A stretch of DNA of 64,000 nt from Sulfurisphaera ohwakuensis (GTDB lineage: Archaea > Thermoproteota > Thermoprotei_A > Sulfolobales > Sulfolobaceae): the NCBI RefSeq assembly GCF_009729055.1, contig NZ_CP045484.1:744001-808000 (forward strand), in the 5' to 3' direction. This document shows positions 8,672 through 17,650 of the stretch, piece after piece. The position numbers and the translations under genes are program-made. Position 1 is the stretch's first letter, and each line of letters opens with the position of its first letter. The notes beneath the pieces are model-generated. The model was not told where the DNA came from, searched no databases, and saw only the letters and a list, made by a program, of their open reading frames with translations.

Positions 8672-9023
8672 TTAAGATCACTTTGGTTATATTAAATGCT
8701 CTTTCAACTACTAGTCGATCTACATAAAAAGGAAAGTACCGAGATGTTATATACGACTCTCTAATTACCTCTAACGTACTCGCCTCATCATTGCGTATTT
8801 TCTTCAATTTCTCATTTCTCGTTAATTCTATAACTTCATCGAGTAAGGTAATAATATCGTGAGTTTTCTCGAAACTCCCTTTAAGTTGAAATAAAATATA
8901 CTTAAGTGCCAATTGGAGTGATTGTTCTAGGTGAAACATTGCCAAATTATATTTTCCGTTTCTAATATCGTACTCTGCTTCAGCGAAAAAGTCCAATGCA
9001 TTTCTTTTCAGGTGTTCAGCCAC
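8649..9023 (-). CDS. HEPN-domain protein
   Basis: A 124-residue all-helical protein with the HEPN pattern (NALDFFAEAEYDIRNGKYNLAMFHLEQSLQLALKYIL, then RESYITSRYF). The RX4-6H RNase motif of HepT-type toxins is not evident: the corresponding region reads RESYITSRY with no histidine. It overlaps the MNT gene and forms a HEPN/MNT pair, known as a toxin-antitoxin arrangement. Because the RNase motif is absent it may be a non-catalytic HEPN member. Confidence 0.8.
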   Translation of the reverse strand: MAEHLKRNALDFFAEAEYDIRNGKYNLAMFHLEQSLQLALKYILFQLKGSFEKTHDIITLLDEVIELTRNEKLKKIRNDEASTLEVIRESYITSRYFPFYVDRLVVERAFNITKVILNELGVVE

Positions 9024-9674
9024 GGTAGTATATAAGACTAGTACATAAAAAGAGTTTTTAGTGGATAAAAGAAAAATAACTAGTTATATGAAGAAGAACA
9101 CAGATGGTTTAGGGCTGATAATACGAATTTAGTTTCAATCTTAATCCGATATAATAAATTGATAAATGATAAGATGAGATAAAAATCTTTAAAATATATA
9201 TGACAGCTAATGAAAAAACAAAAATGACTATTTGAATCTGAGTAGTCCAGTTATTCATAAAGAAAATTGATAATGAAAAATAAATATAAGGCTAGGGCCT
9301 TTGTAAATCATAATTAAAATAGAAAAATATTAGCTAAACTATCATATCATCATTCTTACAGAAAAGGGGGGTTAAGGGGACTATCCATAACCGCTCGCGA
9401 GGCTTTCTATCCCCATTTTCGTAATAATAATGCGAATATTCATGCCTAGATAATGATATTGATGAATGGTTTCTCGATAAAATAACTTAGTTTGCTTATT
9501 AATTATAAAGATTTCTCTTCATTTTATAATATAAATTTTTATTAAAAAATTAATTTTTACTTTTATGAAGTCTTATCTATTTAATAGGTCTTAGTAAGGT
9601 ATATAATATGATTATTATAAGTTTAAATTAAACTGTAATATTTATATAAAATAGTTTTTAAAAAAAAAAGAGTA
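9024..9674. other. Intergenic, with one hairpin relic
   Basis: About 650 bases without a recognisable gene. Most is AT-rich. The one structured stretch is the GC-rich palindrome at 9361-9420, listed separately. At the right end a TATA box (TTTATATAAA, about 9649-9658) serves the SnoaL-like gene. Confidence 0.5.
9361..9420. repeat. GC-rich palindrome sharing a 13-mer with the 42.4 kb relic
   Basis: GAAAA-GGGGG at the left pairs with CCCC-TTTTC at the right, and CTCGCGAG sits in the loop. The 13-mer GGGGGTTAAGGGG (9367-9379) also occurs at 42431-42443, where it again starts a hairpin at the edge of mobile DNA. It is probably a terminal palindrome left by an IS200/IS605-like element. Confidence 0.4.
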
Positions 9675-9683
9675 GTGTATCTT

Positions 9684-10121
9684 ATGAACTCTGAAAGAAC
9701 TGAGAAATTCGATTGTGAAAAATTTATTGAGAAATTTATGAAAGTGTGGAATGATTATAATATTGATAATATATTAGCACTTTATTCAGATGATGCTATT
9801 TATATTCATCCCGGAGAGGAACCGAAGATAATTAAGGGAAAAGATAATTTCAGAAAATATTTAGAAAAATTATTTGCTACATATCCTTATCATAAACTGT
9901 TTCTGGTATCATTTGCATGCAACAATAAGATTATAATGATAGAGTGGAAAGTTACTTCAATCTTTTCCGGCTCTAGATACAATATAACGAACAATGGTAC
10001 TAAGGTCGATTCTGAAGGAGTCGATGTATTAGAACTTGGAGAAGATAATTTAATAAGAATGACGAGAACCTACTACGATATCTGTTCAATAAAAGAACAG
10101 CTTATTAAAAGAGGTGGATAA
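9684..10121 (+). CDS. SnoaL/NTF2-like protein
   Basis: About 145 residues. The pattern FIEKFMKVWNDYNIDNILALYSDDAIYIHPG, then IIKGKDNFRKYLEKLF and ending in TRTYYD, is the cone-shaped NTF2/SnoaL-like fold used by small hydrolases, isomerases or ligand-binding proteins. I prefer ATG 9684 over GTG 9675 because the TATA box at about 9649-9658 places the transcription start close to 9682, giving a leaderless message. It overlaps the next gene by 8 bases, so it is co-transcribed with the MFS carrier; it may act on the compound that the carrier moves. The substrate is unknown. Confidence 0.75.
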   Translation: MNSERTEKFDCEKFIEKFMKVWNDYNIDNILALYSDDAIYIHPGEEPKIIKGKDNFRKYLEKLFATYPYHKLFLVSFACNNKIIMIEWKVTSIFSGSRYNITNNGTKVDSEGVDVLELGEDNLIRMTRTYYDICSIKEQLIKRGG

Positions 10122-11295
10122 CACGAAGAAAGAAGTAATGATAACATCAGTTATAGGTTCAGCTGCGTCCTTAGAAGGTGCTATGATAACAGCAGCTATC
10201 CCGTACATTTCCTCTCAACTGAGCGTAAGTTATCTTGACTCTTCGCTATTTCTTACGCTTTTCGCCGTTATTTCTTCCCTCCTTTTCGTCCCGTTCTACC
10301 TTGTTGGGGAAAAGAGGGGAATTAAGAAATTACTTTTTTTAGGTGCACTCATCTTTTCCCTATCCGGTATAGCAATCCTCGTAACGAACTCCTTCCCCAT
10401 AGCCCTTGTTCTACGGTCTTTACAAGGTCTCGGTGCGTCCATGATGTACCCAGCACAACTTGCATATGCTTCCTCCTACAAAGGAAGTGAAGGTAGGAAC
10501 ATAGGTTTCAACTACTCCATGTTAGCCTTAGCTTACATTATCGGAGTCCCATTAGGCTATGCTCTCGGCAAGATCGACTGGAAGTACTTGTTCCTCCTGC
10601 CGTCTTTAATGGTGTTTACATCACTCTTTTTAACGTCACATCTGTCAGACCTCAAAGGGAATTTCGGAAACCCAAGGTCAGCAGTAGGGCCTATGCTACT
10701 ATTCAATGGAGTCTTAATATCAGTCTATTCTTTTTACATAGGAGTAGTAACAGCTTTAGCAGGTCTGTATTCACTAAGTAAATGGAGCTTAGAGAAGAGG
10801 TTTCTTAAACCATTAGTTGCAGGTTTCTTGCACTCCCTCTCTAGATATGCAGTTGTGGAATTTCTAGTCTTAAGCTACACTCAACTTTTCCACGTAGAAT
10901 CTCTTCTCGCTATAATACTAGTGCTACTCTTCCCATTACCAATGGCGCTTATATCGGCACCGCTGGGAAAAGTAATTGGAGAAAGAAGTAGGACTATTGC
11001 AATATTGGGTTTCTCCATAATGTTACTAAGTTGGTTATTGCTCTTTAACAAAGTGATTGGAACGGTAATATTAGGTATAGGGACTGGAATAGCTACAGTG
11101 TCTAACACTGTCTACACTATGCAAAACTTAGGTCTAAAAGATAGGGTGGTAGGGTCTGCGATTAAGTCTCTCGAAGGTGTTGTGGGGATTTCAGTGGGAC
11201 CTACAATTGCGATAACGCTATTTAACTTTAAAATAGGTGTTGAGCTGGCTGTATTCATTCTTAACGCAGTTGCCATACTGTTATTGCTAGTGTAA
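10114..11295 (+). CDS. MFS transporter
   Basis: 393 residues with about 12 membrane helices. The loop 2-3 motif region (YLVGEKRGIKKLLFLG) and helix-5 pattern (LQGLGASMMYPAQLAYASSYKGSEGRNIGFN) fit drug:proton antiporter-type major facilitators. It starts at GTG 10114 inside the end of the SnoaL-like gene. The middle of the gene uses noticeably more G/C at third positions (ctc, ctg, cgt, acg, gtc) than its neighbours, so it may have been acquired from another genome. Substrate unknown. Confidence 0.82.
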   Translation: MDNTKKEVMITSVIGSAASLEGAMITAAIPYISSQLSVSYLDSSLFLTLFAVISSLLFVPFYLVGEKRGIKKLLFLGALIFSLSGIAILVTNSFPIALVLRSLQGLGASMMYPAQLAYASSYKGSEGRNIGFNYSMLALAYIIGVPLGYALGKIDWKYLFLLPSLMVFTSLFLTSHLSDLKGNFGNPRSAVGPMLLFNGVLISVYSFYIGVVTALAGLYSLSKWSLEKRFLKPLVAGFLHSLSRYAVVEFLVLSYTQLFHVESLLAIILVLLFPLPMALISAPLGKVIGERSRTIAILGFSIMLLSWLLLFNKVIGTVILGIGTGIATVSNTVYTMQNLGLKDRVVGSAIKSLEGVVGISVGPTIAITLFNFKIGVELAVFILNAVAILLLLV

Positions 11296-12179
11296 GATCC
11301 TTAGATCTGGGTGTTTGATACCAAGCTAACAATTACCTTTTCAGAACCATTATGAGCCCTGCATAAGTACGTTTTTATATCCACGTTAACTAGCTAGTTT
11401 AGTACAATACTGACGTCTCCCCACCCTAGAACGGTAGATCAAAACTCATCAGCCATATAATAATTTGATATAAGAGTAAACAGAATTATAAGAATAAACA
11501 AGAATATATCTGTATTTAAATAGTTGTTCAACTCAGACTCCAAGGAGAGGGAGAACTCACTCCTTGTTATACCTTGGGAAATAAGGAGTGAGTAAAGGAG
11601 TATCGCCAGTGAAATTACAAGAAATCTGAAGGAATACTTAGTTGAACTAGTAAAGGGTAAGAATGATTTTATAACCCTATAGGAAGTCTCTATTGGAGAC
11701 CTTATAACATTATAAATCCTCCTAATTGACTTAGGAGATAAATCTAAGTTAGTAGCATAACCCAAGAGCTTCTCCTCCTTCCCATGCCCCTTGCTCTTAA
11801 CCTTAGCCTTAATTGTCACAAGTCTGAATGTTACCTGCTCATCCCTCTTATGCCTCTTCGAGCTAGTAGTATAAATCTTATCCAATTCCTCCTTCACGTG
11901 AACAGTTCCAACGGGTACTGCCAAAACAAACTTGTACTTTAAAAGTAAGTTAAGTACGTCCAGGGTGTAGAACCCTGCATCAAGTACAATCATGTTAATC
12001 TTCACTATTTCCTCAGCTTGCTCTAAGAGTTGTTTTACAATCTCTCCCTTGCTCATCCCTTCTTTTATCATTACGAAGCCTAGTATCCAAGTTCTTTTTC
12101 TCACTTTCGCAGTTGCGGTTGCGAAGGACCAAGAGTACCCTTTCTTCCCCCCAACTACCTCTTCAACTTTTTCTCCGTA

Positions 12180-12353
12180 TAGCAGTTTACGTAAAATCCT
12201 AACGATAAGATAGTTTTTAAATAAACCATTCTCGTTGGCGAAAATTCTTACTATAAAAACGATATAACTTATCCTATTTACTGAAATTAGATATAAGTAT
12301 TAGAAAATTTTTTGTAATAATTATCTTGTGCAACGATTTTCCAATAAATGCTA
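12180..12353. mobile_element. MITE A (174 bp) inside the ISH3-like transposase
   Basis: Begins TAGCAGTTTACG and ends, read on the other strand, TAGCATTTATTGG, with imperfect similarity continuing for about 30 bases. It is flanked by the 7-bp direct repeat CTCCGTA at 12173-12179 and 12354-12360. It has no ORF. Ends resemble those of MITE B. Confidence 0.8.
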
Positions 12354-12390
12354 CTCCGTAGTACGTTATTTCCGTCCAGTCTATTGAGAT

Positions 12391-12573
12391 TAGCAGTTGT
12401 TCTAATTTTCCTCGGTAATGCGAAATTCTCGGTACTATCGATAAAGTTTTTAGTTTAGTGTTTGGTTAAGTAAAAATATGAGGAGAAACTCCTCAGGTTA
12501 GTTGAGATATGTTTAGTTAATGCACTAGGTTTGATGAAAATCTTTAAACTGCGTTAAAGTAGAACAACTGCTA
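12391..12573. mobile_element. MITE B (183 bp) inside the ISH3-like transposase
   Basis: A perfect 14-bp terminal inverted repeat, TAGCAGTTGTTCTA at 12391-12404 and its complement at 12560-12573, is flanked by the 7-bp direct repeat TTGAGAT (12384-12390 and 12574-12580). No ORF. Its size is close to what I recall for Sulfolobus SM2-type MITEs, but this identity is not verified. Confidence 0.85.
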
Positions 12574-13059
12574 TTGAGATGTTTACTGTTAGCCCTTTTA
12601 GTTTCATTGCTTCCTCTCTTGCCCTTTGTAGTAGTTTCTCTCCAATTTCTTCCCCTTCCCTTTGCGCGTGTAATCTAACTGTTTGCCCCGAGAGGTTGAA
12701 GTTCTTAGCAGTACCCTCTACTGATTCGTTTCTAAGTGATGCTAGTAATAGTGTTTTTCCCACTTCTTCTCCCTTATCTCCATTAAAGTCCAAGATTGAA
12801 ATAACTTCTTTAACTACTTCTGCCAGGTTTTTACCGCGTGTAACTCGTATTACCTCTTTCTCTACCATATTTGGTAATACGAGTTACACGAAAATGAGTA
12901 TTACATTCTTCATTTTTAGGCTGATAAACTTATATTATAATTATTTTGTTTTTATATTTTAAAACGATAAATCTTTTTTTGATCTATCGTAGGGCGGGGG
13001 GAAGTCAGACTCCTTGATTTTGTAAAAAATATTAATACCGGAATTAAATACAGCATTAT

Positions 13060-14856
13060 GTGAGATATTTAGTATTTCTAATATTAATCCTTCCTCTATT
13101 TATTCCAATCTCATTAGCTTCAATTCCCCATCCTTCTTCTCAATATATTTATTTTAATGTAAGTTTATCAGAAGGGTATAAAATAGTAATAGTCTCCTAT
13201 TCTAATCAAACTTTTCCACTTTTGATCTTTACTCCAACACAGTTTGCATACTGGATCAAAAACTTAACTACAAGTGCAATAGTAGTAACTAATATAAGCA
13301 AGGGAAATTATTCTTTCTATTTGCCTCAAGGGAATTACATTGTAGTCATAGATGGTTACAATAACTTTTATCCCTCTCCTCAGAACTATAAGTTGTATAC
13401 TATACCTTACAATGTTTATGCGTTAATATCACAGCCAAAAAATGATTCAGCAATAGGTATAGCTGCTTATGGTGTAGGGAATAAGTCTTCATGCGTTATA
13501 ACTACAAACGCAATATTAGGCTATTTTAATATATCATCAATCTATGCGTATAACTCCACGTTTTATGTTCCTTATGGTGCATCTCTACAATTAAATGCCG
13601 TATTACGTGGAGGTAATCAGAGTTTATTTTTGCAAAATGTAATTGGTTTTATTACGAATAAAAACATTTTACAGTTTGTTACAAACATTTGGAACTTAAC
13701 TTCTCCCTTAGCAAGTTTAAATAACTCTTTCTTTTACTTTAACTCTACTTCTTATTTTACGTATAAACTTCCATTTGCTGGATATCTCATAATAAATGTA
13801 AGCAATGTGAGTGAGGGGGTAAAAATTTCCTTTGGATATATTATTATTCAAAACGGTTCAATAACAGAGCCAATAGTAAGGTTCTTTACTACTGTTTACT
13901 TTCCATTTAAAGGTTATATCCTTGTAGACCCTTTCAATTTAACCGGGAATTACCATGCTTATGATACTGAATTCGTTTTTGGAGGATATGAAGACGGTGA
14001 AATTACTACCTTTATTTCATTAAATGCAACATTAGCACTTTATTATAATTCAACTTATGGTTGGATTCCTTTTAGGTCAATTTACACTTATGGTGTAAAT
14101 ACTGGTGAAGGTGTAACAAATCTTCATGTTTCGTTACTTCATGGCTATGCTAACGTTTATGTGGGTAATGAGAGCTTATCCCTTCTCACAACTCATTTTA
14201 ATCCATCAAATCCATATTTGCTTTACATACGTGTTCTCCCTTACAACTACTCCTTTTACGTTAATTCTAGTTATAAAATATATTTCCCAGAAAACATAAG
14301 TTCTAAATACGAAGTAGCTAGACTAAATTCCATCTATGTTAATGGCGTAAAAGTTAAAAACGGTTATGTAATTAGCTATAGTACTCTGCCTAAAGTAGTT
14401 GAGATTTATGTAAATTACACCTATTATTTTTACGTATCTATTATTCTACCTAATGGTAGTATATTAAGAGGCTGGTATAGTAATGGTAGTGACATAACGT
14501 TGCCAAAAGAAATTTACTTTAACAATAATGAAAGATATATTCTCACGGTAAATACAGTGTATGTTCAGCAACCTTTAATTAACTATACTCCAGAATATGT
14601 AAAGCAATTTAAGGTAATGGTAGATAACTCGACTTATTGGGTAAATCAAGGGAGTAATATAACCTTATATTCCCCTACATTTCTTATTTTAACAGTAAAA
14701 TGGATAGGGACTTATAATGTAACTAACGGAGCAACAATTGAAGTTACTTCTCCTATAGTGGAGAAAGAAATAATAGGTATAAACTATGTAAACCTTTGCA
14801 TTATATTAGTTTTAGTCATAGCCTTAACATGGCTTATAAGGCGTATTCTTTCATAA
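13060..14856 (+). CDS. Thermopsin-family acid protease (peptidase A5)
   Basis: 598 residues starting at GTG 13060. A signal peptide (MRYLVFLILILPLFIPISLAS) leads into the mature part, and a C-terminal membrane helix (VNLCIILVLVIALTWLI) with RRILS anchors it. The region around residues 125-210 (AIGIAAYGVG, then TNAILGYFNISSIYAYNSTFYVPYGASLQLNAVL, then QNVIGF and IWNLTSP) matches the thermopsin core. Many NxS/T sites fit a glycosylated surface protein. Thermopsins digest protein at very low pH outside the cell. It converges on the glucan phosphorylase gene (23-base overlap). The ISH3-like element ends only 70 bases upstream and may affect its promoter. Confidence 0.8.
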   Translation: MRYLVFLILILPLFIPISLASIPHPSSQYIYFNVSLSEGYKIVIVSYSNQTFPLLIFTPTQFAYWIKNLTTSAIVVTNISKGNYSFYLPQGNYIVVIDGYNNFYPSPQNYKLYTIPYNVYALISQPKNDSAIGIAAYGVGNKSSCVITTNAILGYFNISSIYAYNSTFYVPYGASLQLNAVLRGGNQSLFLQNVIGFITNKNILQFVTNIWNLTSPLASLNNSFFYFNSTSYFTYKLPFAGYLIINVSNVSEGVKISFGYIIIQNGSITEPIVRFFTTVYFPFKGYILVDPFNLTGNYHAYDTEFVFGGYEDGEITTFISLNATLALYYNSTYGWIPFRSIYTYGVNTGEGVTNLHVSLLHGYANVYVGNESLSLLTTHFNPSNPYLLYIRVLPYNYSFYVNSSYKIYFPENISSKYEVARLNSIYVNGVKVKNGYVISYSTLPKVVEIYVNYTYYFYVSIILPNGSILRGWYSNGSDITLPKEIYFNNNERYILTVNTVYVQQPLINYTPEYVKQFKVMVDNSTYWVNQGSNITLYSPTFLILTVKWIGTYNVTNGATIEVTSPIVEKEIIGINYVNLCIILVLVIALTWLIRRILS

Positions 14857-16234
14857 GTCTATCCATAGAACAAAAATCAGAAAAAGTATGGTAAGCATTA
14901 TAGCCAACTTCATAATACTTGTTTAAAGCTTCCTTCACCTTTCTTGCGAATTCCTCATATTCTCTATCATATGTGTCTACTGGTAGAAGCTCGTATCTAT
15001 CTTCTCCATAAAGCCAACCATTATACCCATCCTTAATAATCTCTGGTACAGCACCGTCTCTTGATGCTACAGAAGGAACTCCATTAACTCCAGCCTTCAT
15101 AAAACTTGTTCCACTAGCCTCCCATCCAGAATATGGTGTAAATGTCCATATGTCACTGGACCATATTGCTAATTTCATTTGCTGTATATCTACTCCTTGA
15201 ACGTAAATTACATTATTTCTTTTTTGAGCATATTCTTTAAACTTTTTCTCTAATTCTACACCATAATACTCATATGGATGAGCCTTCCCACCAATTATAA
15301 AAACGACATCATCCCTTAATTCGTCAATTAATCTTAATATGAATTCTGGTCTTTTATATTGAGTTATTCTTCTTACCCAGCCTATTGTGGGTTTATCACT
15401 CTCCTTTCCAAGTTTCTTTAAACTCTCTTTTTTCACTTCTTTTTTCCTCTTTGAAAAATCATCAATGTCTTTGACGTCATTTAATAATGGATGTCTCCAT
15501 CTAGGTATTTCAACAGCATTCGTTATAGCCTTTATTTTATGCATATGATGTGGAAATGTTTTGCTTACGTGGTGAAGCATCTTTTTTGAGACTACTATTC
15601 CTTGTATAGCTGATGATAATCCTATTTCAGTCATAACAACTGGATCAAAGGGAAATTCAAAACCAAATTCTTCTTTGAAATATCTTGCTGGAAATGTAGG
15701 ATGACCCCACGGTGCTGGTGTGTGTATAATTATTCTATATCTAGGAAAATATCTCAATAATGGTAAGAAAGACGGATATGCTTCTTGCAAGTCAACGTAT
15801 TTTATCTTGTTCCAACCTATCTTCTCACTAATGTATTTCTCAGTTGCTTTAGCAAGGACTAAATATTTGTAAAATCTATCTTCTTCAGAATTCTCAATAT
15901 AAAGTTTCTCGTTAAGTCTTGTAGCCCAATCTGGTGATAAAATGTTAATAAATATAGCTTTTGCAGTATTAAGTTTATACGTTAAGTATTCGATCTTTAT
16001 TTTACCCTTTTTAAGTTCTATTTCGGTCTCCCATTCCTTAACAAGATTTTTGAGTAATTCTCTCTGTTTCTCCTCATTTCCAGTATATCCCTTTCTATAA
16101 AATAATGTAAAGACAGTGTACTCAATTCCTAATCTTGCTGAGGCATAAAACTTATCTCCTTCAAGAACGCCTAAACCACCTGCAAAGTTCTCACCAAAGT
16201 CAATTCCTAACTCCGCAGTGATACTGATTATCAT
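14834..16234 (-). CDS. glgP: Archaeal short-form alpha-glucan phosphorylase
   Basis: The start at ATG 16234 (MIISITAELGIDFGENFAGGLG) is preferred over the 14-residue longer ORF, because the family begins with this sheet: SAEFG...GGLGVLEGDKFYASARLG. The C-terminal half has EASGTSFMKAGVNGVPSVASRDGAVPEII, the phosphate/PLP-region pattern of GT35 enzymes, and KPTIGWVRRITQYKRPEFI. At about 466 residues it is the compact archaeal type, roughly half of the classic enzyme. It would release glucose-1-phosphate from glycogen or maltodextrin in the cytosol. A GT5-type glycogen synthase is the alternative. Confidence 0.75.
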   Translation of the reverse strand: MIISITAELGIDFGENFAGGLGVLEGDKFYASARLGIEYTVFTLFYRKGYTGNEEKQRELLKNLVKEWETEIELKKGKIKIEYLTYKLNTAKAIFINILSPDWATRLNEKLYIENSEEDRFYKYLVLAKATEKYISEKIGWNKIKYVDLQEAYPSFLPLLRYFPRYRIIIHTPAPWGHPTFPARYFKEEFGFEFPFDPVVMTEIGLSSAIQGIVVSKKMLHHVSKTFPHHMHKIKAITNAVEIPRWRHPLLNDVKDIDDFSKRKKEVKKESLKKLGKESDKPTIGWVRRITQYKRPEFILRLIDELRDDVVFIIGGKAHPYEYYGVELEKKFKEYAQKRNNVIYVQGVDIQQMKLAIWSSDIWTFTPYSGWEASGTSFMKAGVNGVPSVASRDGAVPEIIKDGYNGWLYGEDRYELLPVDTYDREYEEFARKVKEALNKYYEVGYNAYHTFSDFCSMDRLMKEYAL

Positions 16235-16354
16235 GTGTAATTTCTTATGAACTTTACCTTTTAAGTGTTTCCGCATACAAATAATTTTTGCAAAATAATT
16301 TTTATTACAGTTTGGTACTGAAAAATTTTTTATCCCAAGATTTAAGGTTAAATT

Positions 16355-17569
16355 GTGGATAGGAACAAAATAGACATAATACTTCTTTTAATATCTAGGA
16401 TAACGAGAAGCATAACAGCAGGGTTCCTTGCAGTTGTTATAGGTCTATATTTTCTTCAGATAGGTTTATCATTACTTCAGATAGGAGTATTATTTGGTGT
16501 AAGTGCATTTGCTTCTCCCTTAATAGCGTTTATCTTCTCTATTTTCGCTGATATTCAAGGTAGAAAAATAGCGTTATTAATCACCTTGTCCTTCCTTCCA
16601 ATTAGTATACTCATATTATTGTTGACTAACAACTTTTACTTTTTAGCTTTAGCTTCTGCACTAGGTGGTTTCGGTATTGCTGGAGGTTTAGTCGGAGGAG
16701 GAATTGGTGCTACAGTTGCCCCCATTCAGACCGCTATTTTAGCAGAAAAAGCCAGTCAAGAAAATAGGACTAAAATATATTCTATCTTTACTTTAGCTTC
16801 AACCTATGCTGGAGCTGGTGGAGCATTGTTAAGTTATATCAAAAACTATGACGAACTTTTCGTTTTAGGTTTAGTCTTATCGTTAATCTCATTTATCGTA
16901 TCTGTCCCAATAAGAGTATCCCCTATTATAAGGAGAGAAAAAGATGAAGAAAAGAATAAAGAAGAAAAGAATAAGGATTTGAACGTGATTAAGAAGTTCA
17001 CATATACTGGAATATTTAACGGAATAGCACAAGGTCTTATAACACCATTTATTCCGGTGATTTTTGAGAAATTTTATTCATTAACTCAACCCGAAATTGG
17101 TCTAATTGTATTTTTTGGTGGAATAGTATCTGCTACAGTAATGTTCTTAACACCTTACTTTACTGAATTATTAGGATTTGTAAAATTCATCATTATAACC
17201 AGAGGAATTTCATCAGTTTTAGTCTTAATTTTCCCATTCCTTCATATATCACTGCTAGCGGAGATAGATTATGTTTTATTTACAACATTTAGAGTTTTTG
17301 CATTACCTTCACAACAAGCTTTAATGATGAATTTAGTAAGTGAAAGGAGAAGGGCTACAGCGAGTGGTATTAATCAGACAGCAAGACTGTTACCTTCAGC
17401 AGTGTCAACAACCTTATCTGGATTCTTATTAACTTTAGCGTTATCAATTCCCTTTATATCCTCTTTCATTGTGAACATAGTAAACCTGTTCTTATATTAT
17501 AAGTTCTTCTGGGATATACCAGAAGCTCAAGCGAAAAAGAAAGTGAAATATGTTTCTATGAATGATTAG
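16355..17569 (+). CDS. MFS transporter
   Basis: 404 residues with about 12 hydrophobic helices, starting at GTG 16355. The loop 2-3 motif is FADIQGRKIALLI and helix 4-5 is glycine-rich (GGFGIAGGLVGGGIGATVAP). A charged cytoplasmic loop (RREKDEEKNKEEKNKD, near 192-207) separates the halves. The conserved C-half motif SERRRATASGINQTARLLPSA fits sugar- or drug-type carriers. The gene is divergent from glgP with about 120 bases between start codons. Substrate unknown. Confidence 0.85.
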   Translation: MDRNKIDIILLLISRITRSITAGFLAVVIGLYFLQIGLSLLQIGVLFGVSAFASPLIAFIFSIFADIQGRKIALLITLSFLPISILILLLTNNFYFLALASALGGFGIAGGLVGGGIGATVAPIQTAILAEKASQENRTKIYSIFTLASTYAGAGGALLSYIKNYDELFVLGLVLSLISFIVSVPIRVSPIIRREKDEEKNKEEKNKDLNVIKKFTYTGIFNGIAQGLITPFIPVIFEKFYSLTQPEIGLIVFFGGIVSATVMFLTPYFTELLGFVKFIIITRGISSVLVLIFPFLHISLLAEIDYVLFTTFRVFALPSQQALMMNLVSERRRATASGINQTARLLPSAVSTTLSGFLLTLALSIPFISSFIVNIVNLFLYYKFFWDIPEAQAKKKVKYVSMND

Positions 17570-17629
17570 TTTTATCTAATCACATTGCTTGTAAAGATCA
17601 CAAATCTAATGAATGATTAATTTTATCTA
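17558..17629. repeat. Two 21-bp near-perfect direct repeats
   Basis: ATGAATGATTA-(g/a)-TTTTATCTA occurs at 17558-17578 and 17609-17629, differing in one base, 51 bases apart. The first covers the MFS stop codon and the second lies just before the TATA-like stretch of the PfpI gene, so it may have regulatory meaning or be a local duplication. Confidence 0.6.
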
Positions 17630-17650
17630 CTTAAAAACCCAACTACTATT

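Larger units (their letters stand above)
11439..12868 (-). pseudogene. ISH3/IS4-like DDE transposase split by two MITEs
   Basis: The N-terminal part (12868 to about 12574) ends in TVNIS, the first catalytic segment IDWTEITYYG lies near 12361-12381, and the remainder runs from YGEKVEEVVGGKKGYSW (near 12175) to 11439. Removing 12391-12573 and 12180-12353 plus one copy of each 7-base duplication joins them without any frame break into a 352-residue protein, against 349 in the intact copy. The second acidic site (VLDAGFYTLDVL) and the third (RSPIETSYRVIKSFLPFTSST) are intact. An 18-bp hairpin (CGTGTAACTCGTATTACC) surrounds the start codon at 12866-12868. Confidence 0.8.
11432..12989 (-). mobile_element. 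ISH3-like insertion sequence interrupted by two MITEs
   Basis: Terminal inverted repeats are CGGTAGATCAAAA at 11432-11444 and its near complement TTTTGATCTATCG at 12977-12989 (12 of 13). The ends begin with CGGTA like the intact copy at 54337-55548. Without its two inserted MITEs and their duplications the element would be about 1,187 bp. Flanks read CCCCACCCTAG on the left and TAGGGCGGGG on the right, so it seems to have landed in a TnpB-type terminal hairpin. No exact target duplication is visible. Confidence 0.7.

Noticed and set aside
9361-9420. tRNA gene
   Set aside because: GC-rich and folded, but no T-loop (GTTCGA), anticodon arm or CCA-type acceptor stem can be arranged.
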